This document shows, piece after piece, positions 1 through 7,331 of a DNA stretch of 7,701 bases. Under the pieces are notes generated by a model, which was not told the DNA's origin, searched no databases, and saw only the letters and a list, made by a program, of their open reading frames with translations. Location: the NCBI GenBank assembly GCA_900554095.1, contig USGC01000081.1:1-7701 (forward strand). The letters run 5' to 3'. Source of the DNA: an uncultured bacterium (GTDB taxonomy: Bacteria; Cyanobacteriota; Vampirovibrionia; Gastranaerophilales; Gastranaerophilaceae). Each line of letters starts with the position of its first letter. The first letter of the stretch is position 1. Both the position numbers and the translations under genes were made by a program.

Positions 1-557
1 ATGCTGGGGCTTCTACCGGAGGCTTCGCGGACTGTCTTTAGCAAAATGGTGCAAAATTTGTTTACGCAGCAGATGTTGGATACGGGCAGCTAGATTGGAA
101 AATCCGCTCTGATAATCGCGTCAAGGTTATTGAAAAAACAAACCTCAGAATTTGTTCATATGAGGATATTTATTCAGAAAATGAGTCGGTTGCGGATTTG
201 TTAGTTAGCGACCTGTCGTTTATTTCTCTTACAAAAGTTTTAGAAAATCTTAAAAAACTTCTATCACCGCAATTTCATGAAATGCTTCTTTTAATAAAAC
301 CTCAGTTTGAGGCAGGAAAAGAAAACATCGAAAAAGGCGGTGTTGTAAGAGACAAAAAAGTGCACGCGCAAGTTATACAAAACGTCATAGACAGCGCAAA
401 AAATTTGGATTATACAGTCAAAGGTTTGACCTATTCCTCTATTAAAGGCCCTTCCGGTAATATTGAGTACCTTTTATGGATTACAACAGAAAATGAAGAC
501 ACTCCGGAGCCATCAATTACAGCTATTGTAAATGAAGCTTTTGAAAAATTAGCTTAG
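1..557 (+). pseudogene. tlyA: TlyA-family rRNA 2'-O-methyltransferase, 5' end outside window, interrupted by in-frame TAG
   Basis: Reading from position 3, the frame gives DAGASTGGFADCL, then a TAG at 39-41, then QNGAKFVYAADVGYGQLDW and on without a break to a TAG at 555-557. GASTGGF is the SAM-binding loop of the TlyA/FtsJ-like Rossmann methyltransferases. SDLSFIS and LLLIKPQFEAGKE supply the conserved Asp and Lys regions. Family members methylate ribose 2'-OH groups in 16S/23S rRNA; some were first named hemolysin A. The 185 codons here match the distance from this loop to the C-terminus in proteins of about 270 residues, so the missing N-terminal part (S4-like RNA-binding domain) should lie just upstream. 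The TAG falls where relatives usually have Leu (DCLLQ). After it, the first in-frame start codon is a TTG at 198, which would lack the SAM-binding loop. I therefore call the gene broken, but a base error near the window edge is a real alternative. The family call is confident; pseudogene status is not. Confidence 0.75.
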
Positions 558-976
558 CCGCCTTTTGGGATATTTTGTAAGTGCTCTGATGGATTGACAT
601 CTATGTATTTGTATATATTTAACACAATTCCCGGAGCAAAAAAGTAGTTGTTATTTGCCGGAGTAATTTTCAACATTGAACGGTATTTATCAACTGTTAT
701 AACACTTGCCAAAAACTCTTTTCCAACTGCTGAAAAAAGAATATAACCTGTTTTTGATTGGATTTCTTTTATTTCAAAACGGTTTGCATTGATTGAGGCT
801 AGCGTAAGATAAAAAAGTCTTTCACAGTTCATGTTAAATGTTTTAGTACAATCATCAAAAGATACAATCTGAGGAGTTACTAACGTACTTAAACTCATTG
901 CTGGCTCGGCAAATACAGCGTTCTGTACAGTAATTAACAAGATTGATAAAGAAAAAAATTTTATTGCTCTTTCCAT
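554..976 (-). CDS. Small predicted exported protein of unknown function
   Basis: I do not recognise this 140-residue protein. Its N-terminus looks like a Sec signal peptide: a basic start (MERAIKFF), a hydrophobic core through about residue 18, and a likely cut after VFA at residue 23. The mature part of about 117 residues has two cysteines (Cys43 and Cys51), which could form a disulfide outside the cytoplasm, and no lipobox cysteine. Residues 55-125 read as a helix followed by alternating polar and hydrophobic strands (FEIKEIQSKTGYILFSAV, then ITVDKYRSMLKI), suggesting a small alpha/beta domain; this is inference. The ATG lies inside the last codons of polA, a 16-base overlap, with an AGGTG ribosome-binding site about 4 bases upstream. 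It is therefore probably translated from the polA transcript. Its TAA overlaps the TAG of the convergent tlyA gene. The coding case rests on the signal peptide, ribosome-binding site and operon-like overlap. Confidence 0.7.
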   Translation of the reverse strand: MERAIKFFSLSILLITVQNAVFAEPAMSLSTLVTPQIVSFDDCTKTFNMNCERLFYLTLASINANRFEIKEIQSKTGYILFSAVGKEFLASVITVDKYRSMLKITPANNNYFFAPGIVLNIYKYIDVNPSEHLQNIPKGG

Positions 977-3810
977 GATGCACCTACATTTATATCAATT
1001 TTAAGCGGCACAAGAAGCGGCTGATTTAATTCCATAGCATCGATTACAAGTTTCGTAACCTGTTCTAACTCTGATTTTTCAACCTCAAGAACCAGTTCAT
1101 CGTGCACTTGCATAATCATTTTGGATTTTAAATTATTTTCTTTAAGCTTTTTATAAAGCTCTATCATTGCTATTTTAATCAAATCAGCGGCAGTACCTTG
1201 CATTGGGTGGTTAATAGCCGCTCTTTTGGCAAACTCTCTAATCTGATTATTTACACTATCAAATTCATTATCCAGTCTGCGTTTCCTACCGAAAGTTGAC
1301 TCTACATATCCCTGTTTGCGAGCCAAGTCAACTATTCTTTTCATATAAGTTTTTACTCTTGGATAGGTTTTGAAATATTTATTTATGAACTCTTCTGCTT
1401 CTTCCCATGTGATACCAAGCGCTTTTGCAAGGCCATAACGGCTTTGTCCATATATTATACCAAAGTTAACGGCCTTAGACTTGTACCGCATTTCCTTTGT
1501 AACTTCTTCAACAGGCACGTCAAAAACCTTTGATGCAGTCAGTGTATGAATATCTATATCTGATGTAAAGGCTTTAATTAAATTTTTATCCTTTGTAACA
1601 TGTGCTAAAAGTCTCAATTCGATTTGAGAATAGTCTGCTGACAAGATTACATAATGCCTTTTATCGCGAGGAATAAAGGCTTTTCTAATTTTGTTTCCTT
1701 CTTCTGTACGAATAGGAATATTTTGTAAATTCGGATTTGACGATGAAAGCCGCCCTGTTGCTGTAACAGTTTGATTGTATGTTGTGTGAAGTCTTCCGTC
1801 AATAGGGTTAATCAAGCCCGGAAGCGCCTCTGAATACGTAGACTTTAATTTTGTATATTTACGATATTTCAAAATTAAATCAACAATTTCATGCTCAGGC
1901 GCAAGCTCTTCCAAAATTTCTGCACTAGTTGAATATTTATTTTTAACCTTGCCCTTTTTCTTGGAATCAATTTTAAGTTTATCAAAAAGGATTTCACCAA
2001 CCTGGCGCGGAGAGTTTAGGTTAAAACCTTCATCCGCAAGCTGGTATATCTTGGATTCAATTTTATGGATCATAGTATCCATTGTTTTGGTTAATTCATT
2101 CAGATACTCAACATCGATTGATACACCGGTGTACTCCATATCAGAAAGCACACATGCAAGCGGCAGTTCAATATCTGAAATAAGCTTTAATTCTTTTTCA
2201 TCTAATTCCTTTACCCAGTATTTGGTTAAATCCAAAATTGTCGCAACTTCATCAACAGCAAAGTTAAAAGCATTTTCCGGCTTTGCCTGTAAAATAGTAA
2301 TTCGTTTACGCCTGTTGCTTTCATATGGAGCAAATTCATTCATTACGTGATTTAAGCGTTCTATAGACTGAATATCGAGTGCTTGATTGCGGCTTGGTTC
2401 TTTTACATAGCTTGCAAGCATTGTATCGAAAATCACGCCTTTTAATTCAATACCGTGTGAGCGGAAACTGTTGCACTCAACCTTCAAGTCATGCGTTACT
2501 TTTTTAACATTATCATCCTCAAACAGAGGTTTTAGCACAGAAATTACAAAATCTTTATCTAATCCATCCTCTACATTAACAGGGATGTAGAAAGTTTTAG
2601 GACAATTTTTGCCATCCCCTTCAAAAATTATTTTGCCTCTTTTGACTTTGTAATCCTCACAATAAGCAAATGCAAAACCTGCAATCTCCGTTTCAACAGC
2701 ACTTTTTACAACGCCTTCCATCTTGAAAGCAAAGAATTGCTGAGATTTTAACTCTTCTATCATCGAATGCAAATCTTCAGCAGTTGTAATGTATTTTTTA
2801 TCATATTGTATTTCAATCTTGTTAATCTCGGCTTTGACCGCCTCACTAAAAAGCCCCAACTGCTGTTGATCGCCATTTTCCATATTTTGGGCAGCAGAAA
2901 GATTTCCAGATTTATCAAAAGCAGTAAGTATAGAATTTATATTTTTCAAAAAGCTGTAAAATTGCATTTTCTTTAAAAATGCAGTAACAGCTTTAACATC
3001 CGGTAATTCTAGGTTTGTAAGCGAAAAATCAAAATCTATATCTACATCTCGAATAATAGTCGCAAGATATTTACTCAAAGTTGCTGCTTCAACACCGCCG
3101 CATATACGGCAGCGGATAGCGGCTTCCGGTATATTTTGCCCATTTGCCAGAACATTTTCTAAAGTTCCGTATTGAGTTAAAAGTCGTTGTGCAGTTTTTT
3201 CACCAATCCCGCGGATTCCCGGGATACAGTCAGAAGTATCTCCACGTAAGGCTTTATAATCAATAACTTGATCCGGATAAACCCCTAACTTTTCATAAAT
3301 TCTATCCCAGTTATACTCAATTAATTCACCTTTCGACGGCAGAATAACCTTTGTACAGCCTTCTTTATCAACTAATTGAAAAGCATCCTGATCACCTGTT
3401 AATATCAAAACCTTATGGCCAAGTTCGCATGCTTTCTTAGAAATTGTACCAATTACATCATCAGCTTCAAAGCCTTCTTTTGTATAAATAGGTATATTAA
3501 AAGCTTTCAAACCCTCGTAAATCAAATCCATTTGAATTTTCATAGGATCCGGCATGCAGCGGCGGTTGGATTTATATTCAGGATATTTGTCCACACGAAA
3601 TGTTTTGTGGCTTACATCAAATGCTACCGCTATTGCGTCAGGTTTCAAGTTGTTGTTTTTTAGCAAATCAAAAACAGACTTAAAGAAACCATATACCCCC
3701 CAGCTTGGAGTACCATCCGTCGTTTTCATGTTAGTACGTTCTAAAGCAAAGTACTGTCTAAATGCTAAAGCATGCCCATCTATTAATATTAAAGTTTTTT
3801 CATTATTCAT
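961..3810 (-). CDS. polA: DNA polymerase I, with degenerate 3'-5' exonuclease domain
   Basis: This 949-residue protein is the full-length repair and Okazaki-fragment polymerase. The 5' nuclease domain (about 1-295) carries the acidic metal-binding residues: Asp11 in LIDGHALAFR, Asp65, FEADD (114-118), TGDQD (138-142) and RGDTSD (189-194). The polymerase domain (about 540-949) has motif A with DYSQIELR (Asp726), the O-helix KSKAVNFGIIYG (777-788) and motif C QVHDELVLEV with Asp904 and Glu905, all intact. The middle 3'-5' exonuclease domain (about 335-535) is present but altered. Aligned by eye to E. coli, Asp355 becomes Lys363, Asp424 becomes Glu445, Tyr497 becomes Phe517 and Asp501 becomes Glu521; only the Glu357 equivalent (Glu365) remains. 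Proofreading is thus probably lost, as in Bacillus- and Thermus-type enzymes. The start at 3810 puts the first beta strand at the usual distance. The ribosome-binding site is weak. The 3' end overlaps the next gene by 16 bases. Confidence 0.98.
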   Translation of the reverse strand: MNNEKTLILIDGHALAFRQYFALERTNMKTTDGTPSWGVYGFFKSVFDLLKNNNLKPDAIAVAFDVSHKTFRVDKYPEYKSNRRCMPDPMKIQMDLIYEGLKAFNIPIYTKEGFEADDVIGTISKKACELGHKVLILTGDQDAFQLVDKEGCTKVILPSKGELIEYNWDRIYEKLGVYPDQVIDYKALRGDTSDCIPGIRGIGEKTAQRLLTQYGTLENVLANGQNIPEAAIRCRICGGVEAATLSKYLATIIRDVDIDFDFSLTNLELPDVKAVTAFLKKMQFYSFLKNINSILTAFDKSGNLSAAQNMENGDQQQLGLFSEAVKAEINKIEIQYDKKYITTAEDLHSMIEELKSQQFFAFKMEGVVKSAVETEIAGFAFAYCEDYKVKRGKIIFEGDGKNCPKTFYIPVNVEDGLDKDFVISVLKPLFEDDNVKKVTHDLKVECNSFRSHGIELKGVIFDTMLASYVKEPSRNQALDIQSIERLNHVMNEFAPYESNRRKRITILQAKPENAFNFAVDEVATILDLTKYWVKELDEKELKLISDIELPLACVLSDMEYTGVSIDVEYLNELTKTMDTMIHKIESKIYQLADEGFNLNSPRQVGEILFDKLKIDSKKKGKVKNKYSTSAEILEELAPEHEIVDLILKYRKYTKLKSTYSEALPGLINPIDGRLHTTYNQTVTATGRLSSSNPNLQNIPIRTEEGNKIRKAFIPRDKRHYVILSADYSQIELRLLAHVTKDKNLIKAFTSDIDIHTLTASKVFDVPVEEVTKEMRYKSKAVNFGIIYGQSRYGLAKALGITWEEAEEFINKYFKTYPRVKTYMKRIVDLARKQGYVESTFGRKRRLDNEFDSVNNQIREFAKRAAINHPMQGTAADLIKIAMIELYKKLKENNLKSKMIMQVHDELVLEVEKSELEQVTKLVIDAMELNQPLLVPLKIDINVGASWKEQ

Positions 3811-3868
3811 AAATATATTCTTTCACAAATAATTTTTTTTGACAAATATGTTAAGCTTTAATATTATA
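3811..3868 (-). promoter_or_regulatory. Putative polA promoter region (two weak candidates)
   Basis: The hairpin after clpX implies that polA needs its own promoter in this gap. Two options are visible on the minus strand. One is a perfect TATAAT at 3863-3868 without a convincing -35 box at normal spacing, which would give a leader of about 45-50 bases. The other is TTGTCA at 3840-3845, then 17 bases including an A-tract, then AAGAAT at 3817-3822, which would start transcription almost at the ATG. I cannot decide between them. Only a poor purine-rich stretch (GAAAGAA) precedes the ATG. Confidence 0.35.
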
Positions 3869-3877
3869 AACTGTAAT

Positions 3878-3908
3878 AAAAAGCGGATATTTTATTATCC
3901 GCTTTTTT
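3878..3908. terminator. Bidirectional rho-independent terminator after clpX
   Basis: A perfect 12-bp inverted repeat, AAAAAGCGGATA at 3878-3889 and TATCCGCTTTTT at 3896-3907, encloses a 6-base loop. The AT-rich flanks place a T-run after the GC core on both strands. On the minus strand it starts a few bases after the clpX stop codon, so it should end the tig-clpP-clpX transcript. No plus-strand gene ends here, so activity in that direction would matter only for antisense transcription. Confidence 0.9.
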
Positions 3909-3911
3909 AAT

Positions 3912-5222
3912 TTATGCTGTAATTTCTTTAGTACCGGCATCATTTTTAGTTGGAAGCTGGATTAATTCAGCCTTGTTTCTATTTTTAACCATATCAGCTG
4001 TTATTACGTATTTTTCGACATTGCCTTTAGCAGGAATTTCATACATTACATCCAACATGATTTCTTCTACAATAGAACGTAGAGCACGAGCACCTGTTTT
4101 GCGTTTCATTGCTTCTTGAGCTATCAAATCAACAGCTTCAGGTTCAAATTCCAAATCCACACCATCCATTTCCAACAAGCACTTATATTGCTTCAACACG
4201 GCATTTTTAGGTTCTGTCAAGATATTTTTAAGCGCTTTTTCATTCAATTGATCAAGCACTGCGTAAATAGGTACACGGCCGATAAATTCAGGGATTAATC
4301 CAAACTTCAAAAGATCTTCCGGCTGCAATTTTTTCAATAATTTAACAGCGTTAGCTTCTTTTTCAGTTTGAGACAGAGGTGCCGCAGCACCAAAGCCAAC
4401 TGAAGAACCTTCATTAGTACGGCGTTCGATTATTTTCTCTAATCCGACAAAAGCACCGCCTACAATAAACAAAATATTACTTGTGTCAACTTCAATAAAC
4501 TCTTGATGAGGGTGTTTGCGACCGCCTTGAGGAGGCACATGTGCAACTGTTCCTTCAATCATTTTTAACAATGCTTGTTGAACACCTTCTCCTGAAACAT
4601 CACGGGTAATTGATGTGTTTTCAGATTTTCTTGAGATTTTATCAATTTCATCTATGTAAATAATACCGCGCTCAGCCTTTGCAGAGTCAAAATCAGCGTT
4701 CTGATAAAGGCGAAGAAGAATATTTTCAACATCATCACCAACGTAACCAGCTTCAGTCAAGGTTGTTGCATCCGCTACTGCAAAAGGTACATCAAGCATT
4801 TTAGCCAAAGTTTGGGCAAGTAACGTCTTACCTGAACCTGTCGGCCCAACAAGCAAAATATTAGATTTTTGAATTTCTACATTATTTTTTAAATCCGTAT
4901 TTTTGTTGTGCTTTAAACGCTTATAATGATTGTATACAGCAACAGACAAAACTTTTTTAGCATCGTCTTGGCCAATAATGTATTCATCAAGATAAGCTTT
5001 TATTTCATGCGGTTTTGGAATTGGCTTTTCTGTTTTTGCCGCATCTGTTTCGCCATTTTCCTTATCTTTATTTTCAAAGAATTCTTCATCAAGAATTTCG
5101 TTGCAGAGCTCTACACATTCATCGCAAATATAAACTTCAGGCCCAGCAATTAATTTCTTAACCTGGTCTTGAGATTTACCGCAAAATGAACATTTTAGTC
5201 TGCTGTCATCGTGTTTTGGCAT
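3912..5222 (-). CDS. clpX: ATP-dependent Clp protease, ATP-binding unfoldase subunit ClpX
   Basis: This 436-residue AAA+ unfoldase forms a hexamer that recognises tagged substrates, unfolds them and threads them into ClpP. The N-terminal zinc-binding domain has four cysteines (Cys11, Cys14, Cys33, Cys36), followed by an acidic, variable linker of about residues 45-70. The AAA+ module has Walker A GPTGSGKT (126-133), the pore-1 loop GYVG (159-162), Walker B IIYIDEID (187-194), an RKH loop (235-237), the arginine-finger region EFIGRVP (312-318) and sensor 2 GARALR (377-382). A VGF tripeptide (275-277) occupies the place of the IGF loop that docks onto ClpP, so pairing with the adjacent ClpP is expected. 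The start is supported by AAAGG about 8 bases upstream of the ATG, in a gap of 21 bases after clpP. All key residues are present and length is normal. Confidence 0.99.
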   Translation of the reverse strand: MPKHDDSRLKCSFCGKSQDQVKKLIAGPEVYICDECVELCNEILDEEFFENKDKENGETDAAKTEKPIPKPHEIKAYLDEYIIGQDDAKKVLSVAVYNHYKRLKHNKNTDLKNNVEIQKSNILLVGPTGSGKTLLAQTLAKMLDVPFAVADATTLTEAGYVGDDVENILLRLYQNADFDSAKAERGIIYIDEIDKISRKSENTSITRDVSGEGVQQALLKMIEGTVAHVPPQGGRKHPHQEFIEVDTSNILFIVGGAFVGLEKIIERRTNEGSSVGFGAAAPLSQTEKEANAVKLLKKLQPEDLLKFGLIPEFIGRVPIYAVLDQLNEKALKNILTEPKNAVLKQYKCLLEMDGVDLEFEPEAVDLIAQEAMKRKTGARALRSIVEEIMLDVMYEIPAKGNVEKYVITADMVKNRNKAELIQLPTKNDAGTKEITA

Positions 5223-5243
5223 AATTATAACCTTTCAAGTAAA

Positions 5244-5837
5244 TTAACCTTTGATACCTTCGCGAGTAACTACTTTATCAATCATACCGTATTCTAAAGC
5301 TTCAGCCGGAGTCATGATATAGTCTCTGTCTGTATCTTTTTCAATTTTTTTCAAAGATTGACCGGTATTAGCTGAAAGAATTTCATTCAAAGATTTTTTA
5401 ATTCTAATAATTTCAGCCGCTTGAATTTCAATATCAGTAGCCTGGCCTTGAGCACCGCCAAGAGGCTGGTGAATAAGCACTCTAGAATGAGGAAGTGCCA
5501 TTCTTTTGCCTTTTGTACCCGCTGCTAAAAGAAACGCACCCATTGAAGCAGCTTGTCCTAAACAAATAGTTGAAACATCAGCTCTGATATGCTGCATAGT
5601 GTCATAAATTGCGAAACCTGCCGTAACACTGCCGCCAGGACTGTTTATGTATAACATAATGTCTTTTTCAGGATTTTCGCTGTCTAATAGAAGCAACTGA
5701 GCGACTATTAAGTTTGCAACCATATCATCAATAGGAGTACCCAAAAAGATTATACGTTCTCTCAATAATCTTGAAAATATATCAAATGAACGTTCTCCTC
5801 TGCTTGATTGTTCAATTACTACAGGTACAAAACTCAT
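5244..5837 (-). CDS. clpP: ATP-dependent Clp protease proteolytic subunit ClpP
   Basis: This 197-residue serine protease forms the tetradecameric chamber that degrades proteins delivered by ClpX. The catalytic triad is complete: Ser98 in GQAASMGAF, His123 in VLIHQPLGG and Asp172 in DTDRDYIM. The oxyanion-hole region SPGGSV (66-71) is also present. The N-terminus is short, with at most a brief propeptide before the axial-loop segment VPVVIEQSSRGER. The sequence resembles cyanobacterial-type ClpP in TKGKRMALPHSR and PLGGAQGQATDIEIQA; this is a by-eye impression. A good ribosome-binding site, AAAGGA, lies about 9 bases upstream of the ATG, and the gene follows tig by 38 bases. A TATAAT in that gap (5861-5866) lacks a clear -35 box, so co-transcription from the tig promoter is the simplest reading. 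Confidence 0.99.
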   Translation of the reverse strand: MSFVPVVIEQSSRGERSFDIFSRLLRERIIFLGTPIDDMVANLIVAQLLLLDSENPEKDIMLYINSPGGSVTAGFAIYDTMQHIRADVSTICLGQAASMGAFLLAAGTKGKRMALPHSRVLIHQPLGGAQGQATDIEIQAAEIIRIKKSLNEILSANTGQSLKKIEKDTDRDYIMTPAEALEYGMIDKVVTREGIKG

Positions 5838-5875
5838 GTTTACGTTTCCTTTCTTATTTCATTATAATATTTTAA

Positions 5876-7198
5876 CTATTTACTTTCCACTTTTTGTTTT
5901 TTAGGCGCTACAAATTCAACTGTATTTTTTTCCATCAAGAAATCTCTAACCTTGTCATTAAGCGCTTGTTGTGAAAGTGAGGCTATAACTTCGGGATTTT
6001 TGCCGAGTTGCTTAATCAAATCAGCTTGGCTCATACCGTAAGCAGCACCAAGTTGTTGGAATTTCTTTTCGATATCTTTTTGATCTAGTTTAAGATTTTC
6101 TTCTTTAGCAATTTTGTCGATAACCAAAGAATTTTTAATTCTGTGCTGGGCATCGTCTTTTATTGTGGCTGTAAGAGAATCTTCGCCTTGGGCTTTAACT
6201 ATTTGTTCCCAGTTTAAGCCTTGAGCTTGAAGTCTTTGTTTGTACTCGTTTGTTAAAGACTCAACTTCTCTGTCAATCATAGTTTGCGGAATTTCAACAG
6301 AGGCAGCCTCTATAACTTTTTTGAAAACTTCATTTTCTGAATTAATTTTGTTGTTTTGTTCTTTTTGATTGTCTAAATATTTTTGGACATCAGCTTTTAA
6401 ATCATCTACTGTTTTGAAAGGGCCTACTTTTTGGGCAAATTCATCATTTAATTCAGGAACTTTCTTTTCTTTAATTTCGTTTATTTTAATTTTAAAAACT
6501 GCCGGCTGACCTTTTAATTTTTCATCGTGGTATTCAGCGGGGAATGTAACATTGATATCAAATTCATCGCCTACATTTTTGCCAACCAACTGCTCAGCAA
6601 AACCGGGAATGAAGTTTGAATGAGCTAAATCAAGCGGATAATTTTTAGCGTCACCGCCTGCTATTTTTTCGCCGTTAGCTGTGCCTTCAAAATCCATTAC
6701 AACAATATCTGTATCTTTTGAAGGTCTATCTACAACCAATTCTTGTGTTGCATACTGATTTAGAATATTATTCAAAGCTTTATCAAAAGCATCTTCCGGA
6801 ATTTCAGCGCTTTCAACTTCGACTTTCAAATTTTTATATTCACCCAATTTAACTTCTGGCCTTGTTTCAGCCTTAATTTCTACATTCAAGTCTTGTCCTA
6901 CTGTAAAATCAAATTTAGTTACATAAGGTTGTGCAATAATATCTAAGTCATTATCTTTTACTGCTTTGGAAATTGCTTGTGGAAGAAGGCTATCGAGTGC
7001 TTCATGTTTAATTCTATCAATACCAACGTGCCTTTCTACAACCGCACGCGGAGCTTTTCCTTTTCTAAAACCATCAACATTTACATATTGAGCAACTCTT
7101 TTAACTGCTGCATCATAAGCTTTAGCGGCATCTTTAGCCGGAATTGTAACATCAATTTTTACAATATTATCGTTTTCTTTTGCTACACTAATTTTCAT
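5876..7198 (-). CDS. tig: Trigger factor, ribosome-associated chaperone and peptidyl-prolyl isomerase
   Basis: This 440-residue protein binds near the ribosomal exit tunnel and shields nascent chains. The N-terminal ribosome-binding domain (about 1-115) has the signature loop GFRKGKAP at 43-50, close to the E. coli position. The FKBP-type isomerase domain spans about 160-245, with FEGTANGEKIAGG, FIPGFAEQLVGKNVGDE and FPAEYHDEKLKGQ. The C-terminal helical arms (about 250-430) form the chaperone cradle, and the tail is lysine-rich. Length is typical. The start is supported by AAAAGGG a few bases upstream of the ATG and by a good promoter upstream. It ends with TAG, which shows that TAG acts as a stop in this genome. 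It is first in the tig-clpP-clpX order, a common arrangement that puts nascent-chain folding and degradation under shared control. Confidence 0.99.
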   Translation of the reverse strand: MKISVAKENDNIVKIDVTIPAKDAAKAYDAAVKRVAQYVNVDGFRKGKAPRAVVERHVGIDRIKHEALDSLLPQAISKAVKDNDLDIIAQPYVTKFDFTVGQDLNVEIKAETRPEVKLGEYKNLKVEVESAEIPEDAFDKALNNILNQYATQELVVDRPSKDTDIVVMDFEGTANGEKIAGGDAKNYPLDLAHSNFIPGFAEQLVGKNVGDEFDINVTFPAEYHDEKLKGQPAVFKIKINEIKEKKVPELNDEFAQKVGPFKTVDDLKADVQKYLDNQKEQNNKINSENEVFKKVIEAASVEIPQTMIDREVESLTNEYKQRLQAQGLNWEQIVKAQGEDSLTATIKDDAQHRIKNSLVIDKIAKEENLKLDQKDIEKKFQQLGAAYGMSQADLIKQLGKNPEVIASLSQQALNDKVRDFLMEKNTVEFVAPKKQKVESK

Positions 7199-7234
7199 TG
7201 TTTTTCCCTTTTACTTATTAATATCTCTTCACAG

Positions 7235-7262
7235 ATTATACAGCAAAAAAGTTTTTGTGCAA
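7235..7262 (-). promoter_or_regulatory. Predicted sigma-70-type promoter of tig-clpP-clpX
   Basis: On the minus strand, TTGCAC (7257-7262) lies 16 bases upstream of a perfect TATAAT (7235-7240). Transcription would start around 7228, giving a leader of about 30 bases that ends in the AAAAGGG ribosome-binding site of tig. I saw no CIRCE-like or other known heat-shock operator in the leader. Confidence 0.7.
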
Positions 7263-7294
7263 GTCCACCAGAGATAGGATTTATCTTTACAAAG

Positions 7295-7323
7295 TTGCAA
7301 CAAAAACTCTTTTATGCTAAATA
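7295..7323 (+). promoter_or_regulatory. Predicted extended -10 promoter of the divergent acyltransferase gene
   Basis: TTGCAA (7295-7300), a 17-base spacer and TAAATA (7318-7323) preceded by the extended -10 element TGC (7315-7317) face away from the tig promoter. The expected start point at about 7330-7332 coincides with the ATG at 7332, and no purine-rich ribosome-binding site precedes that ATG. Together these suggest a leaderless mRNA. Confidence 0.5.
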
Positions 7324-7331
7324 TATTTACT

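Noticed and set aside
39..41. Genome-wide TAG reassignment
   Set aside because: TAG ends tig just before the clpP ribosome-binding site and ends tlyA at its expected C-terminus, and polA, clpX and clpP contain no internal TAG.
535..555. AAGCT...AGCTT inverted repeat at the end of tlyA as a terminator
   Set aside because: The arms are only 5 bp, AT-rich and inside coding sequence, with no T-run in the right place for either strand.
1949..2350. 133-codon plus-strand open frame opposite polA, and similar plus-strand frames at 2767-2976, 3415-3663, 3554-3832, 4116-4298, 4926-5153 and 6977-7348
   Set aside because: They are antisense to well-identified conserved genes, have low-complexity Phe/Ile/Ser/Lys-rich translations and show no domain, signal or ribosome-binding site.
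5861..5866. TATAAT on the minus strand in the tig-clpP gap as an internal clpP promoter
   Set aside because: No acceptable -35 hexamer lies 16-18 bases upstream (best is TGGAAA), and such hexamers are common in AT-rich gaps.
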